Part shown: positions 17,439 to 27,241 of the stretch, one piece after another
Layout of the letters: each line of letters starts with the position of its first letter
Position numbering within the stretch: position 1 is the stretch's first letter
Assembly (NCBI RefSeq): GCF_900112375.1
Contig: NZ_FOLS01000002.1
Coordinates: forward strand, 303,096 to 367,095
DNA: 64,000 nt
Source of the DNA: Pseudomonas citronellolis
GTDB taxonomy: Bacteria; Pseudomonadota; Gammaproteobacteria; Pseudomonadales; Pseudomonadaceae
Direction of reading: 5' to 3'
Made by a program: the position numbers and the translations under genes
The notes under the pieces: generated by a model
What the model was told of the DNA's origin: nothing
Seen by the model: only the letters and a program-made list of their open reading frames with translations
Databases searched by the model: none

Positions 17439-18041
17439 ATGCGCAGTACCCTTTTGACATGCCTTTCCATAGGCTTGGCAGCCAGTTTGGCCGCCGTTGT
17501 AACCGGGGTGGAAGCTTCTCCACGGGCCACGCGTTCCTACGCGCCCGCTCCCCTCGAACTCCGTGTCCCGGTACAGGGCAAGGAGCTGCTGAGCATCGCC
17601 CCGCCGGCGAAGCAGCAGCCCAGTGACGCCCACCAGGTCACCCAGCGCGCCTTCAGCATGATCGGCACGCCCTACCGCTGGGGCGGCACCTCGCCCAAGG
17701 GTTTCGACTGCAGCGGCCTGGTCAAGTACGTGTTCCGCGACGTCGACGACGTCGAGTTGCCGCGTACCGCCCGGGCCATCTACCAGAGCAGCAACCCCAA
17801 GGTGGCGCGCCGCGACCTGCAGCCCGGCGACCTGGTGTTCTTCCGCATCCGCAGCCGCAACGTCGACCACGTGGGCATCTACGTCGGCAACGACCGCTTC
17901 GTCCACGCCCCGCGCCGCGGGCAGAAGGTGAAGGTGGCCAACCTCAACGACAAGTACTGGCAGCGCCATTACCTGGCGGCCAAGCGCGTGCTGCCGGAGA
18001 CGCTGGCCAAGGCCGACCTGCCGGGCAATCGCTTCGAGTAA
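17439..18041 (+). CDS. NlpC/P60 family cell-wall endopeptidase
   Basis: This exported 200-residue peptidase probably cleaves peptide bonds in peptidoglycan. A signal peptide covers about residues 1-27 (LLTCLSIGLAASLAAVV). The NlpC/P60 domain starts near residue 65, with GTPYRWGGTSPKGFDCSGLV carrying nucleophile Cys91, then DHVGIYVG with His144 and a following HAPR. The core GDLVFFR is also standard. I chose the ATG at 17439 because it precedes the signal; longer in-frame starts upstream add an unlikely basic tail. No lipobox is evident, so it is probably soluble in the periplasm. A strong terminator follows. It is a single-gene transcript. Confidence 0.9.
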   Translation: MRSTLLTCLSIGLAASLAAVVTGVEASPRATRSYAPAPLELRVPVQGKELLSIAPPAKQQPSDAHQVTQRAFSMIGTPYRWGGTSPKGFDCSGLVKYVFRDVDDVELPRTARAIYQSSNPKVARRDLQPGDLVFFRIRSRNVDHVGIYVGNDRFVHAPRRGQKVKVANLNDKYWQRHYLAAKRVLPETLAKADLPGNRFE

Positions 18042-18062
18042 GGGCCCGCGCTGCAAGAAAAG

Positions 18063-18098
18063 ACGCCGTTTTCCCGGGCAGGGAAAACGGCGTTTTTC
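18063..18098 (+). terminator. Rho-independent terminator of the NlpC/P60 gene
   Basis: A 13-bp perfect stem (ACGCCGTTTTCCC at 18063-18075 with its complement at 18081-18093) and five-base loop lead into TTTTTC. An A run precedes the stem, so it may also act on transcripts coming from the other side. Confidence 0.92.
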
Positions 18099-18115
18099 AT
18101 GGACGCGGGGCCAAC

Positions 18116-18208
18116 GGCGGATAACCGCGAACGGTTATTCGCCCCACGGTTGGGCAGGGCTGTAGGAGCGGGCCCTGCCCGCGAATCGCGCGCAGGGCGC
18201 GCTCCTAC
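18116..18208. repeat. Short palindrome plus REP unit, GCCCTGC type
   Basis: GCGGATAACCGCGAACGGTTATTCGC (18117-18142) is a 26-bp near-perfect dyad that recurs at 44442-44467. It is followed by a REP hairpin (18162-18208), GTAGGAGCGGGCCCTGCCCGCG with a mate ending GCGCGCTCCTAC. The REP core matches those around the RAYT gene at 26 kb. Confidence 0.8.
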
Positions 18209-18239
18209 ATTGAAATGGCGTGGCTGAAAGCGTGCCTCA

Positions 18240-19151
18240 TCACGCCCCACCACCCCGCCGCTCCCGCCGCGCCTGCTTGCGCAGCAGCCGCGCGCTGTCC
18301 CAGCCGGTAAGCAGGATCGCCAGCCAGATCGGCCCATAGGTCCACAGCTGCTGAGGCTGGAACGCCTCGCCGAGGAACAGCACCGCCAGCAGGAACAGCA
18401 GCATCGGCTCGACATAGCTGAGGATGCCGAACAACCCCATGGGCAGCAGCCGGCTGGAGGCCATCATGGCGGCGAAGGCCAGGGCGCTGATCAACCCCAG
18501 CATCGGCAGCAGCGCCCACAGCCGCGGCGTCTCGGCGAACACGTGGAGGTCGCCGAAGTGCCAGATGGTCCACAGGGCGAAGGGCAGCAGCACCAGCATC
18601 TCGAAGACGAAGCCGGACAGCGCGTCCACGCCCATGCGCCGGCGCAGCATGAAATACGGTGGATAACCCAGGGCGGTGATCAGGCTGAACCAGGAGAAGG
18701 CGCGGGTCAGCCACAGCTCGTGGAGCACGCCGACCAGCGCGCAGGCCACGGCGATGCCCTGCAACGGCGTCAAGCGCTCGCCGTAGAACAGCCGGCCGCA
18801 GAGCACCATGGTCAGCGGCAGCAGGAAGTAGCCCAGGGACAGCTGCAGGGTCTGGCCGACCATGGGCGCGTAGATGAACACGCCCCACTGCACCAGCATC
18901 ATCGCCGCGCTCAGCGGGAAGCACAGCAGCAGCCAGCGCTCGCGCAGCAGGCGCCGTCCGGCATCGCGCAGCACGCCGCCCTGGCCGGTGAAGGCCACCA
19001 GCAGCAGGACCATGGGGATCGACCAGACCACCCGGTGCGCCACGATCTGGATGCTGTCCAGCGGCGCCAGCCAGCGCAGGTAGCCCGGCAGCGTGACGAA
19101 GAGCACCGAGGCGGCCAGGGAGAGGACGACGCCGCGACCGGAAATGTTCAT
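18240..19151 (-). CDS. rarD: RarD-like EamA permease
   Basis: This is a 303-residue inner-membrane protein with ten predicted membrane segments in the EamA (drug/metabolite transporter) superfamily. It matches RarD, named for a chloramphenicol phenotype: the N-terminal APLDSIQIVAHRVVWSIP, QLSLGYFLLPLTMVL and FGILSYVEPMLLFLLA are conserved in that group. The start ATG (19149-19151) overlaps the stop of the upstream EamA gene (ATGA), so the two are co-translated. The physiological substrate of RarD proteins is not established. The C-terminus is basic (RLLRKQARRERRG). It ends close to a REP-containing gap. Confidence 0.88.
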   Translation of the reverse strand: MNISGRGVVLSLAASVLFVTLPGYLRWLAPLDSIQIVAHRVVWSIPMVLLLVAFTGQGGVLRDAGRRLLRERWLLLCFPLSAAMMLVQWGVFIYAPMVGQTLQLSLGYFLLPLTMVLCGRLFYGERLTPLQGIAVACALVGVLHELWLTRAFSWFSLITALGYPPYFMLRRRMGVDALSGFVFEMLVLLPFALWTIWHFGDLHVFAETPRLWALLPMLGLISALAFAAMMASSRLLPMGLFGILSYVEPMLLFLLAVLFLGEAFQPQQLWTYGPIWLAILLTGWDSARLLRKQARRERRGGGA

Positions 19152-20011
19152 GCCACGGCCCTCCGCGCCAGCCCCAGGCGGTTCACCCAGAGCGACGCCA
19201 CTATCACCCCGCCGCCCAGGGCCAGGCGGGCCAGGTCGGCATGTTCGTTCCAGATCAGCAGGTTGATCAGCAACCCCACCGGCACGTGCAGGTTGTTCAT
19301 CACCGCCAGGGTGCCGCCATCCACCAGCGTAGCCCCCTTGTTCCACCAGAACTGCCCCAGGGCGGTGGCCAGCAGGCCCATGAACAGCAGCACCAGCCAC
19401 TGCACGTCGGTGGTCGGCAGCTTGGCCGGGTTGCCCAGCAGCGCCCAGCCGGGCAACGCGACCAGCAGCGCGCCGACGAAGAAGTAGCCGAAGCGGCGGT
19501 ACTGCGGGATGTCCGAGGGGTAGCGCGCCACCAGGTGCTTGTACAGCACCTGGCCGGCGGCGAAGGTGGCGTTGGCCAGCTGCAGCAGCAGGAAGCCCTC
19601 GATGAAGTCGCCGCTGACGCCGTCGTAGCGGATGATCGCCGCGCCCAGCACGGCCACCGCCGCGGCCAGCAGCGCCCAGGGGTTGAAGCGGCGGTTCAGG
19701 GCGTCGTCGATCAGCGCCACGTGCAGCGGCGTGAGCACGGTGAACAGCAGCACCTCGGGCACCGTCAGCACACGGAAGCTCTGGTACAGGCAGACGTAGG
19801 TGATGCCGAACTGCAGCGCGCCGACCAGCATCACCCCACCGATGAAGCGCGGCGCCACCCCACGCCAGCGCGTCAGCGGCAGGAACACCGCGCCGGCCAG
19901 CAGCACCCGGGTGAGCACGGCGAAATAGCTGTCGACCTGGCCGGCGAGGTATTCACCGATCAGGCTGAAGGAAAACGCCCAGAGGACGGTTACGAAAAGC
20001 AGGTAAGGCAT
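19148..20011 (-). CDS. EamA/DMT-superfamily permease
   Basis: This 287-residue permease has ten predicted membrane segments in two EamA repeats (about residues 2-135 and 150-280). Typical features are FAVLTRVLLAGAVFLPLTRW in the first repeat and FWNKGATLVDGGTLAVMNN in the second (FWWNKGATLVDGG in full). It resembles carboxylate/amine transporters of the YedA/PecM group, some of which export metabolites. It is the first gene of a two-gene operon with rarD, joined by an ATGA overlap. The next stretch upstream is a REP-rich gap, so the promoter should lie within about 100 bases of 20011. The substrate is not identifiable. Confidence 0.86.
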   Translation of the reverse strand: MPYLLFVTVLWAFSFSLIGEYLAGQVDSYFAVLTRVLLAGAVFLPLTRWRGVAPRFIGGVMLVGALQFGITYVCLYQSFRVLTVPEVLLFTVLTPLHVALIDDALNRRFNPWALLAAAVAVLGAAIIRYDGVSGDFIEGFLLLQLANATFAAGQVLYKHLVARYPSDIPQYRRFGYFFVGALLVALPGWALLGNPAKLPTTDVQWLVLLFMGLLATALGQFWWNKGATLVDGGTLAVMNNLHVPVGLLINLLIWNEHADLARLALGGGVIVASLWVNRLGLARRAVA

Positions 20012-20408
20012 GACCGGACAGGCGCACCGAAAAGGGGCGTGGAAAATAGCGGTTTTGCCGGGGCGAAGAAAGGGCCTGGGTGCTCTCCGGCATGAACGGG
20101 AGGTTCAGCGTCAACCTGTAGGAGCGGGCCCTGCCCGCGATTCGCGCGCAAGGCGCGCTCCTACATGGGAACGACGTGGATAGGATTCATCCACGATCCC
20201 GCCGCAGGGCCGGCGCCCCATGTCATCGCGGAGAACCTCGTTCGCGAGCAAGCTCGCTCCTACGAAAAGCGTTGGGCTCCTGTAGGAGCGAGCTTGCTCG
20301 CGAACCCCGCCAAAGAAAAAGCCCGGTCGACATTCGCGGGGGAAGTGCGTCGACCGGGCGTCGCGCCCAGGAGCGACGGGCGCGCAAGTGGTAAGCCGGA
20401 ATCTATGG
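20012..20408. repeat. REP-rich gap between the EamA operon and azoR
   Basis: This 397-base gap contains a REP hairpin of the GCCCTGC type (20118-20164) and a REPIN of the GAGCTTGCTC type (23-base arms at 20241-20263 and 20282-20304, here with the units facing the other way round from 11351). A further dyad, CGGTCGAC (about 20332) with GTCGACCG (about 20349), lies near AAAAAGCCC and could act as a weak terminator for azoR on the minus strand. No gene is visible. Confidence 0.75.
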
Positions 20409-21008
20409 TCAGGCCACCGCGGCCAGTTGCTCGCGGGCCTTGGCCAGGCCCTTCTCGGCGAACTCGGCGCCCATGTTCAGGCCCTCGGCGTGGACGAAGG
20501 TGACGTCGTGGATGCCGATGAAGGCCAGGGCCTGGCGCAGGTAGGGTTCCTGGTGGTCCAGCGGGCCGCCGGCGTACACGCCGCCGCGGCTGGTCAGGAT
20601 GTAGGCGCGCTTGCCGCCGAGCAGGCCCTGGGGGCCGGTCTCGGTGTACTTGAAGGTGACGCCGGCGCGCAGCACGTGGTCCAGCCAGGACTTCAGGGTG
20701 CTGGGGATGGCGAAGTTGTACATGGGCGCGGCCAGCACCAGCACGTCGGCGGCCAGCAGTTCCTCGGTGAGCAGGTTGGAACGCTGCAGCGCGGCCTGCT
20801 CGGCGGCGCTGTGCTGCTCGGCCGGCTTCATCCAGCCGCCCAGCAGGTCGGCGTCCAGGTGCGGAACCTGTTCCAGCGCCAGGTCGCGGACCTGGATTTC
20901 GTCGGCGGGGTGGGCGGCGCGCCAGTTGGCGATGAATTCGGCGGTCAGCTGGCGGGAGACCGAACCTTGTTGGCGGGCGCTGCTTTCGATTACCAGAACA
21001 CGGGACAT
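20409..21008 (-). CDS. azoR: FMN-dependent NADH azoreductase
   Basis: This flavodoxin-fold quinone/azo reductase has 199 residues, the usual AzoR length. It reduces quinones and azo dyes by two-electron transfers with FMN as cofactor. The N-terminal phosphate loop is VIESSARQQGSVSR, the central flavin loop is APMYNFAIPSTLKSWLDHV, and TSRGGVYAGG binds the isoalloxazine. GGAGG lies nine bases before the ATG (21006-21008). Pseudomonas has several paralogues (azoR1-3), and the LysR gene 520 bases away suggests the copy that sits beside a LysR regulator in P. aeruginosa. It appears to have its own AT-rich promoter (21060-21110). Confidence 0.92.
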   Translation of the reverse strand: MSRVLVIESSARQQGSVSRQLTAEFIANWRAAHPADEIQVRDLALEQVPHLDADLLGGWMKPAEQHSAAEQAALQRSNLLTEELLAADVLVLAAPMYNFAIPSTLKSWLDHVLRAGVTFKYTETGPQGLLGGKRAYILTSRGGVYAGGPLDHQEPYLRQALAFIGIHDVTFVHAEGLNMGAEFAEKGLAKAREQLAAVA

Positions 21009-21059
21009 GGGCTTGACCTCCAGCGGTCGTTTGCGTCGATGGAGGCCAGCTTATGGAAT

Positions 21060-21110
21060 GACTTATCGATAAAAAAGCAGAAATAATTGCTTCAAAATAT
21101 CGATTTAGTT
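21060..21110 (-). promoter_or_regulatory. AT-rich control region of azoR
   Basis: In a very GC-rich setting this stretch is strikingly AT-rich. Two ATCGAT boxes (21065-21070 and 21099-21104) flank a GCAGAAATAATTGC segment (21077-21090) with matching GCA/TGC ends. The arrangement fits LysR-type sites plus a promoter about 60-100 bases upstream of azoR. Confidence 0.45.
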
Positions 21111-21157
21111 GATTTGTACCGCATCTGCTCCTAGTCTGGAGAACATGCGCTGCCGGC

Positions 21158-21472
21158 TCAGGCCGGGTTGCAGGTCAGCTTGATGCGCAGCTTGATGATG
21201 GCGCGGCCGAAGCTGGCGGTGAGGTTGCTGGACTTGCCGGCGGCGAGCACCGTCTTGCGCACCTTGGGCGACTCCGGGCCGTTCTGGAACACCGCGGTGC
21301 AGGCCACGTCCTGCTTGCCGTAGTTCTGCAACAGCACGGCGCCCATGCTGTCGCCGATGTCCTGGGTCTGGACGTCGATCTCCGTGCCGTTGAGGGACTT
21401 CTCCACCTCGATCGGGTAGGCCAGGGCGGTCAACGGCAGCGACAGCAGCAACGCACAGCAGATTCTTTTCAT
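21158..21472 (-). CDS. Small exported protein of unknown function
   Basis: This gene encodes 104 residues with a clear signal peptide (MKRICCALLLSLPLTALA, cut before YPIEVEK). The mature part is about 86 residues and appears beta-rich, ending IKLRIKLTCNPA. It has two Cys residues (in VACTAVFQ and LTCNP) that could form a disulfide in the periplasm. I recall similar short periplasmic proteins in Pseudomonas but know no function. The ATG at 21470-21472 lies 55 bases from the divergent lysR start, so the LysR protein may control it. A gap of 149 bases with its own AT-rich region separates it from azoR. Confidence 0.8.
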   Translation of the reverse strand: MKRICCALLLSLPLTALAYPIEVEKSLNGTEIDVQTQDIGDSMGAVLLQNYGKQDVACTAVFQNGPESPKVRKTVLAAGKSSNLTASFGRAIIKLRIKLTCNPA

Positions 21473-21527
21473 GTGGCGGTCTCGCTCGGTTCAGGCAGAG
21501 CGCCAGATTAGACAAGAGGAGGCGAGG

Positions 21528-22451
21528 ATGAAAGCGCCCCGCGTTACCCTGGATCAATGGCGCACGCTGCAGGCGGTGGTCGACCACGGCGGCTTCGCCC
21601 AGGCCGCCGAGGCCCTGCACCGCTCGCAGTCTTCCATCAGCTACACGGTGGCGCGCATGCAGGAGCAGCTCGGCGTGCCGCTGCTGCGCATCGACGGCCG
21701 CAAGGCGGTGCTCACCGAGGCCGGCGAGGTGCTGCTGCGGCGCTCGCGGCAACTGGTGAAGAGCGCCGGCCAACTGGAGGAACTGGCCCACCACATGGAG
21801 CAGGGCTGGGAGCCGGAAGTGCGCCTGGTGGTGGATGCCGCCTACCCCACCCTGCGCCTGGTCCGCGCGCTGTCCGCGTTCGTGCCGCAGAGTCGCGGCT
21901 GCCGCGTGCTGCTGCGCGAGGAAGTGCTGTCCGGCGTCGAGGAGGCACTGCAGCAGGGCCATGCGGACCTGGCCATCAGCGGCCTGAACATCGCCGGCTA
22001 CCTGGGCGCCGACCTGTGCACCGTGGAATTCGTCGCCGTGGCCAACCCGGACCATCCGCTGCACCGCCTGCAGCGCGAACTGACACACCAGGACCTGGAA
22101 AGCCAGATGCAAGTGGTCATCCGCGACTCCGGCCGCCTGCAGCCGCGCGACGTCGGCTGGCTGGGCGCCGAGCAGCGCTGGACGGTAGGCAGCCTGGCCA
22201 CCGCCGCCACCTTCGTCGGCAACGGCCTGGGCTTCGCCTGGCTGCCGCGGCACATGATCGAGCGCGAACTGCGCGACGGCTCGCTCAAGCCGCTGCCGCT
22301 GACCCAGGGCGTCACCCGCGAGAGCCGCTTCTATCTTTACCCGAACAAGGAAAAACCCCTGGGCCCGGCCACGCAGATCCTCGTCGAACTGCTGAAGACC
22401 TTCGCCAACGTGCCCCTGGACGCCCCTTTCGCCGCGCCGCCGAGCGCCTGA
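21528..22451 (+). CDS. LysR-family transcriptional regulator
   Basis: This 307-residue regulator has the LysR layout. The winged helix-turn-helix is at residues 6-65 (FAQAAEALHRSQSSISYTVARM), and the periplasmic-binding-like effector domain covers about 90-295 (VRLVVDAAYPTLRLVRAL, then HADLAISG). The start was set at the ATG at 21528 because AGGAGGCGAGG precedes it; the longer in-frame option would overlap the divergent gene. It is divergent from the small exported protein and lies near azoR, the usual arrangement for a LysR protein that controls its neighbour. The inducer is unknown; a quinone or azo compound is conceivable. Confidence 0.92.
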   Translation: MKAPRVTLDQWRTLQAVVDHGGFAQAAEALHRSQSSISYTVARMQEQLGVPLLRIDGRKAVLTEAGEVLLRRSRQLVKSAGQLEELAHHMEQGWEPEVRLVVDAAYPTLRLVRALSAFVPQSRGCRVLLREEVLSGVEEALQQGHADLAISGLNIAGYLGADLCTVEFVAVANPDHPLHRLQRELTHQDLESQMQVVIRDSGRLQPRDVGWLGAEQRWTVGSLATAATFVGNGLGFAWLPRHMIERELRDGSLKPLPLTQGVTRESRFYLYPNKEKPLGPATQILVELLKTFANVPLDAPFAAPPSA

Positions 22452-22466
22452 CCCGGAGAACCGCCG

Positions 22467-23258
22467 ATGCCCTACCTGCACCACGACGGCCAGCGCCTGT
22501 ACTTCGAGGACAGCGGCCAGGGCACGCCCGTGCTGCTGGTGCACGGCCTGGGCTCGAGCAGCCGCGACTGGGAGTACCAGGTGCCGGAACTGCTCCGGCG
22601 CCACCGGGTGATCGCCCTCGACGTGCGCGGCCACGGCCAGTCCGACAAGCCCCGCGAGCGCTACAGCATTACCGGCTTCGCCGAGGACGTGGCGGCGCTG
22701 ATCGAGGAACTGCGCCTGGCCCCGGTGCACCTGGTGGGCATCAGCATGGGCGGGATGATCGGCTTCGAGCTGGCCACCCGCCGGCCGGAACTGCTCAAGA
22801 GCCTGACCATCGTCAACAGCGCACCGGAAGTGAAGCCGCGCACCCTGCGCGAATACCTGGAAGTGGCGCGCCGGCTGTTCCTCGCCCACGTGCTGGGCCT
22901 GGACACCGTGGGCAAGGCCCTCGGCAAGCTGCTGTTCCCCAAGCCGGAGCAGGCCGACCTGCGGCGCAAGATCGAGCAGCGCTGGCCGCAGAACGACAAA
23001 CGCGCTTACCTTTCCAGCCTGCACGCCATCATCGGCTGGGGTGTGCAGGAGCGCCTGGGGCGCATAACCTGTCCGACACTGGTGGTCAGCGCCGACCGCG
23101 ACTACACCCCGGTGACGCTCAAGCAGGCCTACGTGGAGCGCCTGCCCAACGCGCGCCTGGTGGTGATCGAGGATTCGCGCCACGCCACCCCGCTGGACCA
23201 GCCGCAAGCCTTCAACAGCACCCTGCTCGACTTCCTCGAGCAGGTAGACCATTCCTAA
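22467..23258 (+). CDS. Alpha/beta-fold hydrolase
   Basis: This 263-residue hydrolase has the full catalytic set: nucleophile Ser93 in the elbow GISMGG, acid Asp210 in VVSADRD, and His239 in DSRHATP. The oxyanion region is LVHGLGSSSRDW. The sequence is closest in style to the 3-oxoadipate enol-lactonase/BioH/haloperoxidase group, which includes esterases and lactonases; no aromatic pathway genes accompany it. It follows lysR after 15 bases with GGAG upstream, and the cyclophilin gene follows 24 bases later, so the three could be one transcript. The substrate cannot be named. Confidence 0.88.
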   Translation: MPYLHHDGQRLYFEDSGQGTPVLLVHGLGSSSRDWEYQVPELLRRHRVIALDVRGHGQSDKPRERYSITGFAEDVAALIEELRLAPVHLVGISMGGMIGFELATRRPELLKSLTIVNSAPEVKPRTLREYLEVARRLFLAHVLGLDTVGKALGKLLFPKPEQADLRRKIEQRWPQNDKRAYLSSLHAIIGWGVQERLGRITCPTLVVSADRDYTPVTLKQAYVERLPNARLVVIEDSRHATPLDQPQAFNSTLLDFLEQVDHS

Positions 23259-23282
23259 AACATCTCAGGAAACATCCGCAAA

Positions 23283-23849
23283 ATGACCCTGTTCAAACGC
23301 TTCCTGCTCGCCGCCTGTTCCCTCGTCCTGGCCACCTCGGCGCTCGCCGCCGACCCGGCGAAACCCCACGTGCTGCTGTCCACCACCCTGGGCGAGATCG
23401 AGGTGGAACTCGACAGCGCCAAGGCGCCGATCAGCGTGAAGAACTTCCTCGGCTACGTCGACAGCGGCTTCTACAACGGCACCATCTTCCACCGGGTGAT
23501 CCCCGGCTTCATGGTGCAGACCGGCGGCTTCACCGAGAAGATGCAGGAGAAGGACACCGGCGAGCCGATCAAGAACGAGGCCGACAACGGCCTGCTCAAC
23601 GCCCGCGGCACCCTGGCCATGGCCCGCACCAGCGACGTGAACTCGGCCACCAGCCAGTTCTTCGTCAACCTGACCGACAACGACTTCCTCGACCACGGCC
23701 AGCGCGACTTCGGCTACGCCGTGTTCGGCAAGGTCGTGCGCGGCATGGGCGTGGTCGACATGATCGCCAAGGTGCCCACCACCAACCGCGGCATGTACCA
23801 GAACGTGCCCGCCGAGCCGGTGGTCATACTCTCCGCCAAGCGTCTCTGA
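23283..23849 (+). CDS. ppiA: Periplasmic peptidyl-prolyl cis-trans isomerase (cyclophilin A)
   Basis: This 188-residue cyclophilin speeds cis-trans isomerisation of Xaa-Pro bonds in exported proteins. The signal peptide ends at Ala22 (ATSALA before ADPAKP). Conserved active-site parts are [20 protein letters not shown] (Phe and Arg of the catalytic patch), [15 protein letters not shown] and [11 protein letters not shown]. Overall length and the bacterial-type loop match PpiA. It lies between the alpha/beta hydrolase and the ABC exporter, all on the plus strand. The ribosome site (AGGA) is somewhat far from the ATG, which may mean modest expression. Confidence 0.92.
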   Translation: MTLFKRFLLAACSLVLATSALAADPAKPHVLLSTTLGEIEVELDSAKAPISVKNFLGYVDSGFYNGTIFHRVIPGFMVQTGGFTEKMQEKDTGEPIKNEADNGLLNARGTLAMARTSDVNSATSQFFVNLTDNDFLDHGQRDFGYAVFGKVVRGMGVVDMIAKVPTTNRGMYQNVPAEPVVILSAKRL

Positions 23850-23924
23850 GAATCCCCGATTCCCACGCTGACGGAGGCCTGAAACGGCGGGCCCGGGACG
23901 GGCCCGCGACAACCGAGAGACATC

Positions 23925-25757
<1,833 letters not shown>

Positions 25758-25772
25758 CCCGCAATCCCCCCT

Positions 25773-25820
25773 GTAGGAGCGCGCCCTGCGCACGATTTCG
25801 CGGGCAGGGCCCGCTCCTAC
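25773..25820. repeat. REP hairpin upstream of the RAYT gene
   Basis: This 48-base hairpin starts GTAGGAGCGCGCCCTGC and ends GCAGGGCCCGCTCCTAC. It lies 16 bases after the ABC exporter stop and 86 bases before the RAYT start. It is the same type as the three units downstream of the RAYT gene, so the transposase gene is bracketed by its likely substrate. Confidence 0.9.
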
Positions 25821-25906
25821 AGGGCGGGCAGCGCATTCGGTAGCGGCCAGCGCTCTTTCCTCAGGGATTGGAAGCGATATTCAGTCCTTTCCCCTGAGGA
25901 CTGAAT

Positions 25907-26371
25907 ATGGACGAGCAATCCCCGGGCAATTCGGCGCTGCGCAAAGGTCGGTTTTCCCAGCCTTATACGACCTACCTGGTTACGACCACCACATACGACC
26001 GCACACCCATTTTTCGCTGCTTTCCTGCCGCCTGTGCGGCAGCGCGCTGCTTCGGCGACCCGAGGCTCCTCGACGACTGCCATATGCTGGCTTGGGTACT
26101 GATGCCCGACCATGCCCACTGGCTGCTCCAGATCGGTTCTGGGGCGAGCTTGAACAGTCTTGTGAACCGTCTGAAATCATGCAGTGCCCGGCACGTGAAC
26201 CAGTGCCTGGGCAGGTCCGGAACACTATGGGCACGGGCGTATCATGATCGCGCACTGCGCCGAGACGAGGACCTGCGTGCCGCCGCACGCTACGTCGTCG
26301 CCAATCCCCTACGTGCCGGCCTGGTGGCCAAGGTTGGCGACTACCCCTTCTGGAACGCGGTCTGGCTGTAG
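25907..26371 (+). CDS. rayT: REP-associated tyrosine transposase (RAYT)
   Basis: This 154-residue protein belongs to the Y1/HUH single-strand transposase group (IS200/IS605-related), RAYT branch. The HUH metal motif is MPDHAHWLL (His69 and His71). The conserved tyrosine motif is ARYVVANPLRAG, with Tyr129 the probable catalytic residue by analogy to TnpA-REP of E. coli. RAYTs are thought to copy and spread REP or REPIN sequences without moving themselves. The gene is flanked on both sides by REP hairpins, the expected arrangement. Its stop codon TAG (26369-26371) is supplied by the first bases of the downstream REP (GTAGGAGCG). All motifs appear intact, so it may be active. Confidence 0.9.
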   Translation: MDEQSPGNSALRKGRFSQPYTTYLVTTTTYDRTPIFRCFPAACAAARCFGDPRLLDDCHMLAWVLMPDHAHWLLQIGSGASLNSLVNRLKSCSARHVNQCLGRSGTLWARAYHDRALRRDEDLRAAARYVVANPLRAGLVAKVGDYPFWNAVWL

Positions 26372-26610
26372 GAGCGCGCCCTGCGCGCGAAATCGCGGGC
26401 AGGGCCCGCTCCTACAGGTTGACGCCGAATCTCCCGCCCAGCCGCTTCGCGAAGCACCGCACCTTGTAGGAGCGCGCCCTGCGCGCGAATCGCGGGCAGG
26501 GCCCGCTCCTACGGGTTGACGCCGAATCTCCTGCCCAGCCCATTCGCGAAGCACCGCACCTTGTAGGAGCGCGCCCTGCGCGCGATTTCGCGGGCAGGGC
26601 CCGCTCCTAC
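26368..26610. repeat. Array of three REP hairpins with a 97-98 bp period
   Basis: REP hairpins lie at 26368-26415, 26466-26512 and 26563-26610. The two spacers of about 50 bp are near-identical to each other (starting GTTGACGCCGAATCTC and ending GCGAAGCACCGCACCTT), so the unit is tandemly duplicated REP plus spacer. Loop bases differ slightly between copies (GAAATC, GAATC, GATTTC). Confidence 0.92.
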
Positions 26611-26885
26611 AGGATTCCTGCGGCATATCGCCCTGTCCGTTAATGAAGCCTTAAGCCTCCATCCCGAACCCTGCGACAAGTCGCCGCATCACCCCGGTCG
26701 ATGATCATTAGCAAGCACATCAATTTCTCGCGTGGGGTGGTTCGGTGGTCATATCTGTTCCACGCCCCGCCATGCGGTGGACGCCTGAAGCATCGCCCCC
26801 TGCCCGCCCCCGGACCCGCGGCCAGACATCGGATGCCAGTGCTCCAGGGCGGGGCTTCATCCCCTTCGCTATGAGGACCACCAGA
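26611..26885 (+). other. Leader region of the DUF2790-like gene
   Basis: These 275 bases follow the REP array and hold no gene I can support. The region is less GC-rich than average between 26640 and 26760 (TTAATGAAGCCTTAAGCC; GATCATTAGCAAGCACATCA), which suggests that promoter and regulator sites for the small exported protein lie there. Confidence 0.4.
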
Positions 26886-27152
26886 ATGAAGATTGCTTCT
26901 GTCGTATCGGCGGTGCTTTCCAGCCTCGCTCCCATGGTCTTCGCCCAGGACGCGATCAAGGAGCCGGGCGCCGACCTTCCGACGGTCGAATACCACTACG
27001 GCATGCCGCTGGACATCGACAAGGTGCTGCACCGTACCGACAACTCGCACAAGGTGGGCATGGTCCCCGCCTACCTCGTGTACCAGGACCACGAGGGCAC
27101 CACGCACCGCGTGCGCTTCCTCGAATGGGGCGGCCAGGCGAGCCACGTCTGA
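26886..27152 (+). CDS. Small exported protein, DUF2790-like
   Basis: This 88-residue protein has a signal peptide (MKIASVVSAVLSSLAPMVFA, cut before QDAIKEPG). The mature part matches the DUF2790 pattern that I know from many short Pseudomonas periplasmic proteins: VEYHYGMPLDIDKVL, then a V.A.L.YQDHEG turn and RVRFLEWG at the end. The family has no assigned function; members are often strongly regulated by metals or stress. I chose the ATG at 26886, with GAGG nine bases upstream; ATG 26871 would add five residues. It stands alone on the plus strand and converges with the N-acyltransferase gene. Confidence 0.78.
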   Translation: MKIASVVSAVLSSLAPMVFAQDAIKEPGADLPTVEYHYGMPLDIDKVLHRTDNSHKVGMVPAYLVYQDHEGTTHRVRFLEWGGQASHV

Positions 27153-27241
27153 GCCCCGGCCCGGTCTCGGTCCCTGGCCGACTTGGCCACCCCGCGAGCC
27201 TGTCGTAGCGGCCGGGGGCCGACCTTCTACCCGACTTCCTC

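Noticed and set aside
26368..26610. Possible CRISPR array (regular 97-98 bp period)
   Set aside because: Only three repeats, the repeats are 47-48 bp REP palindromes, the spacers are near-identical to each other, and no cas genes are present.
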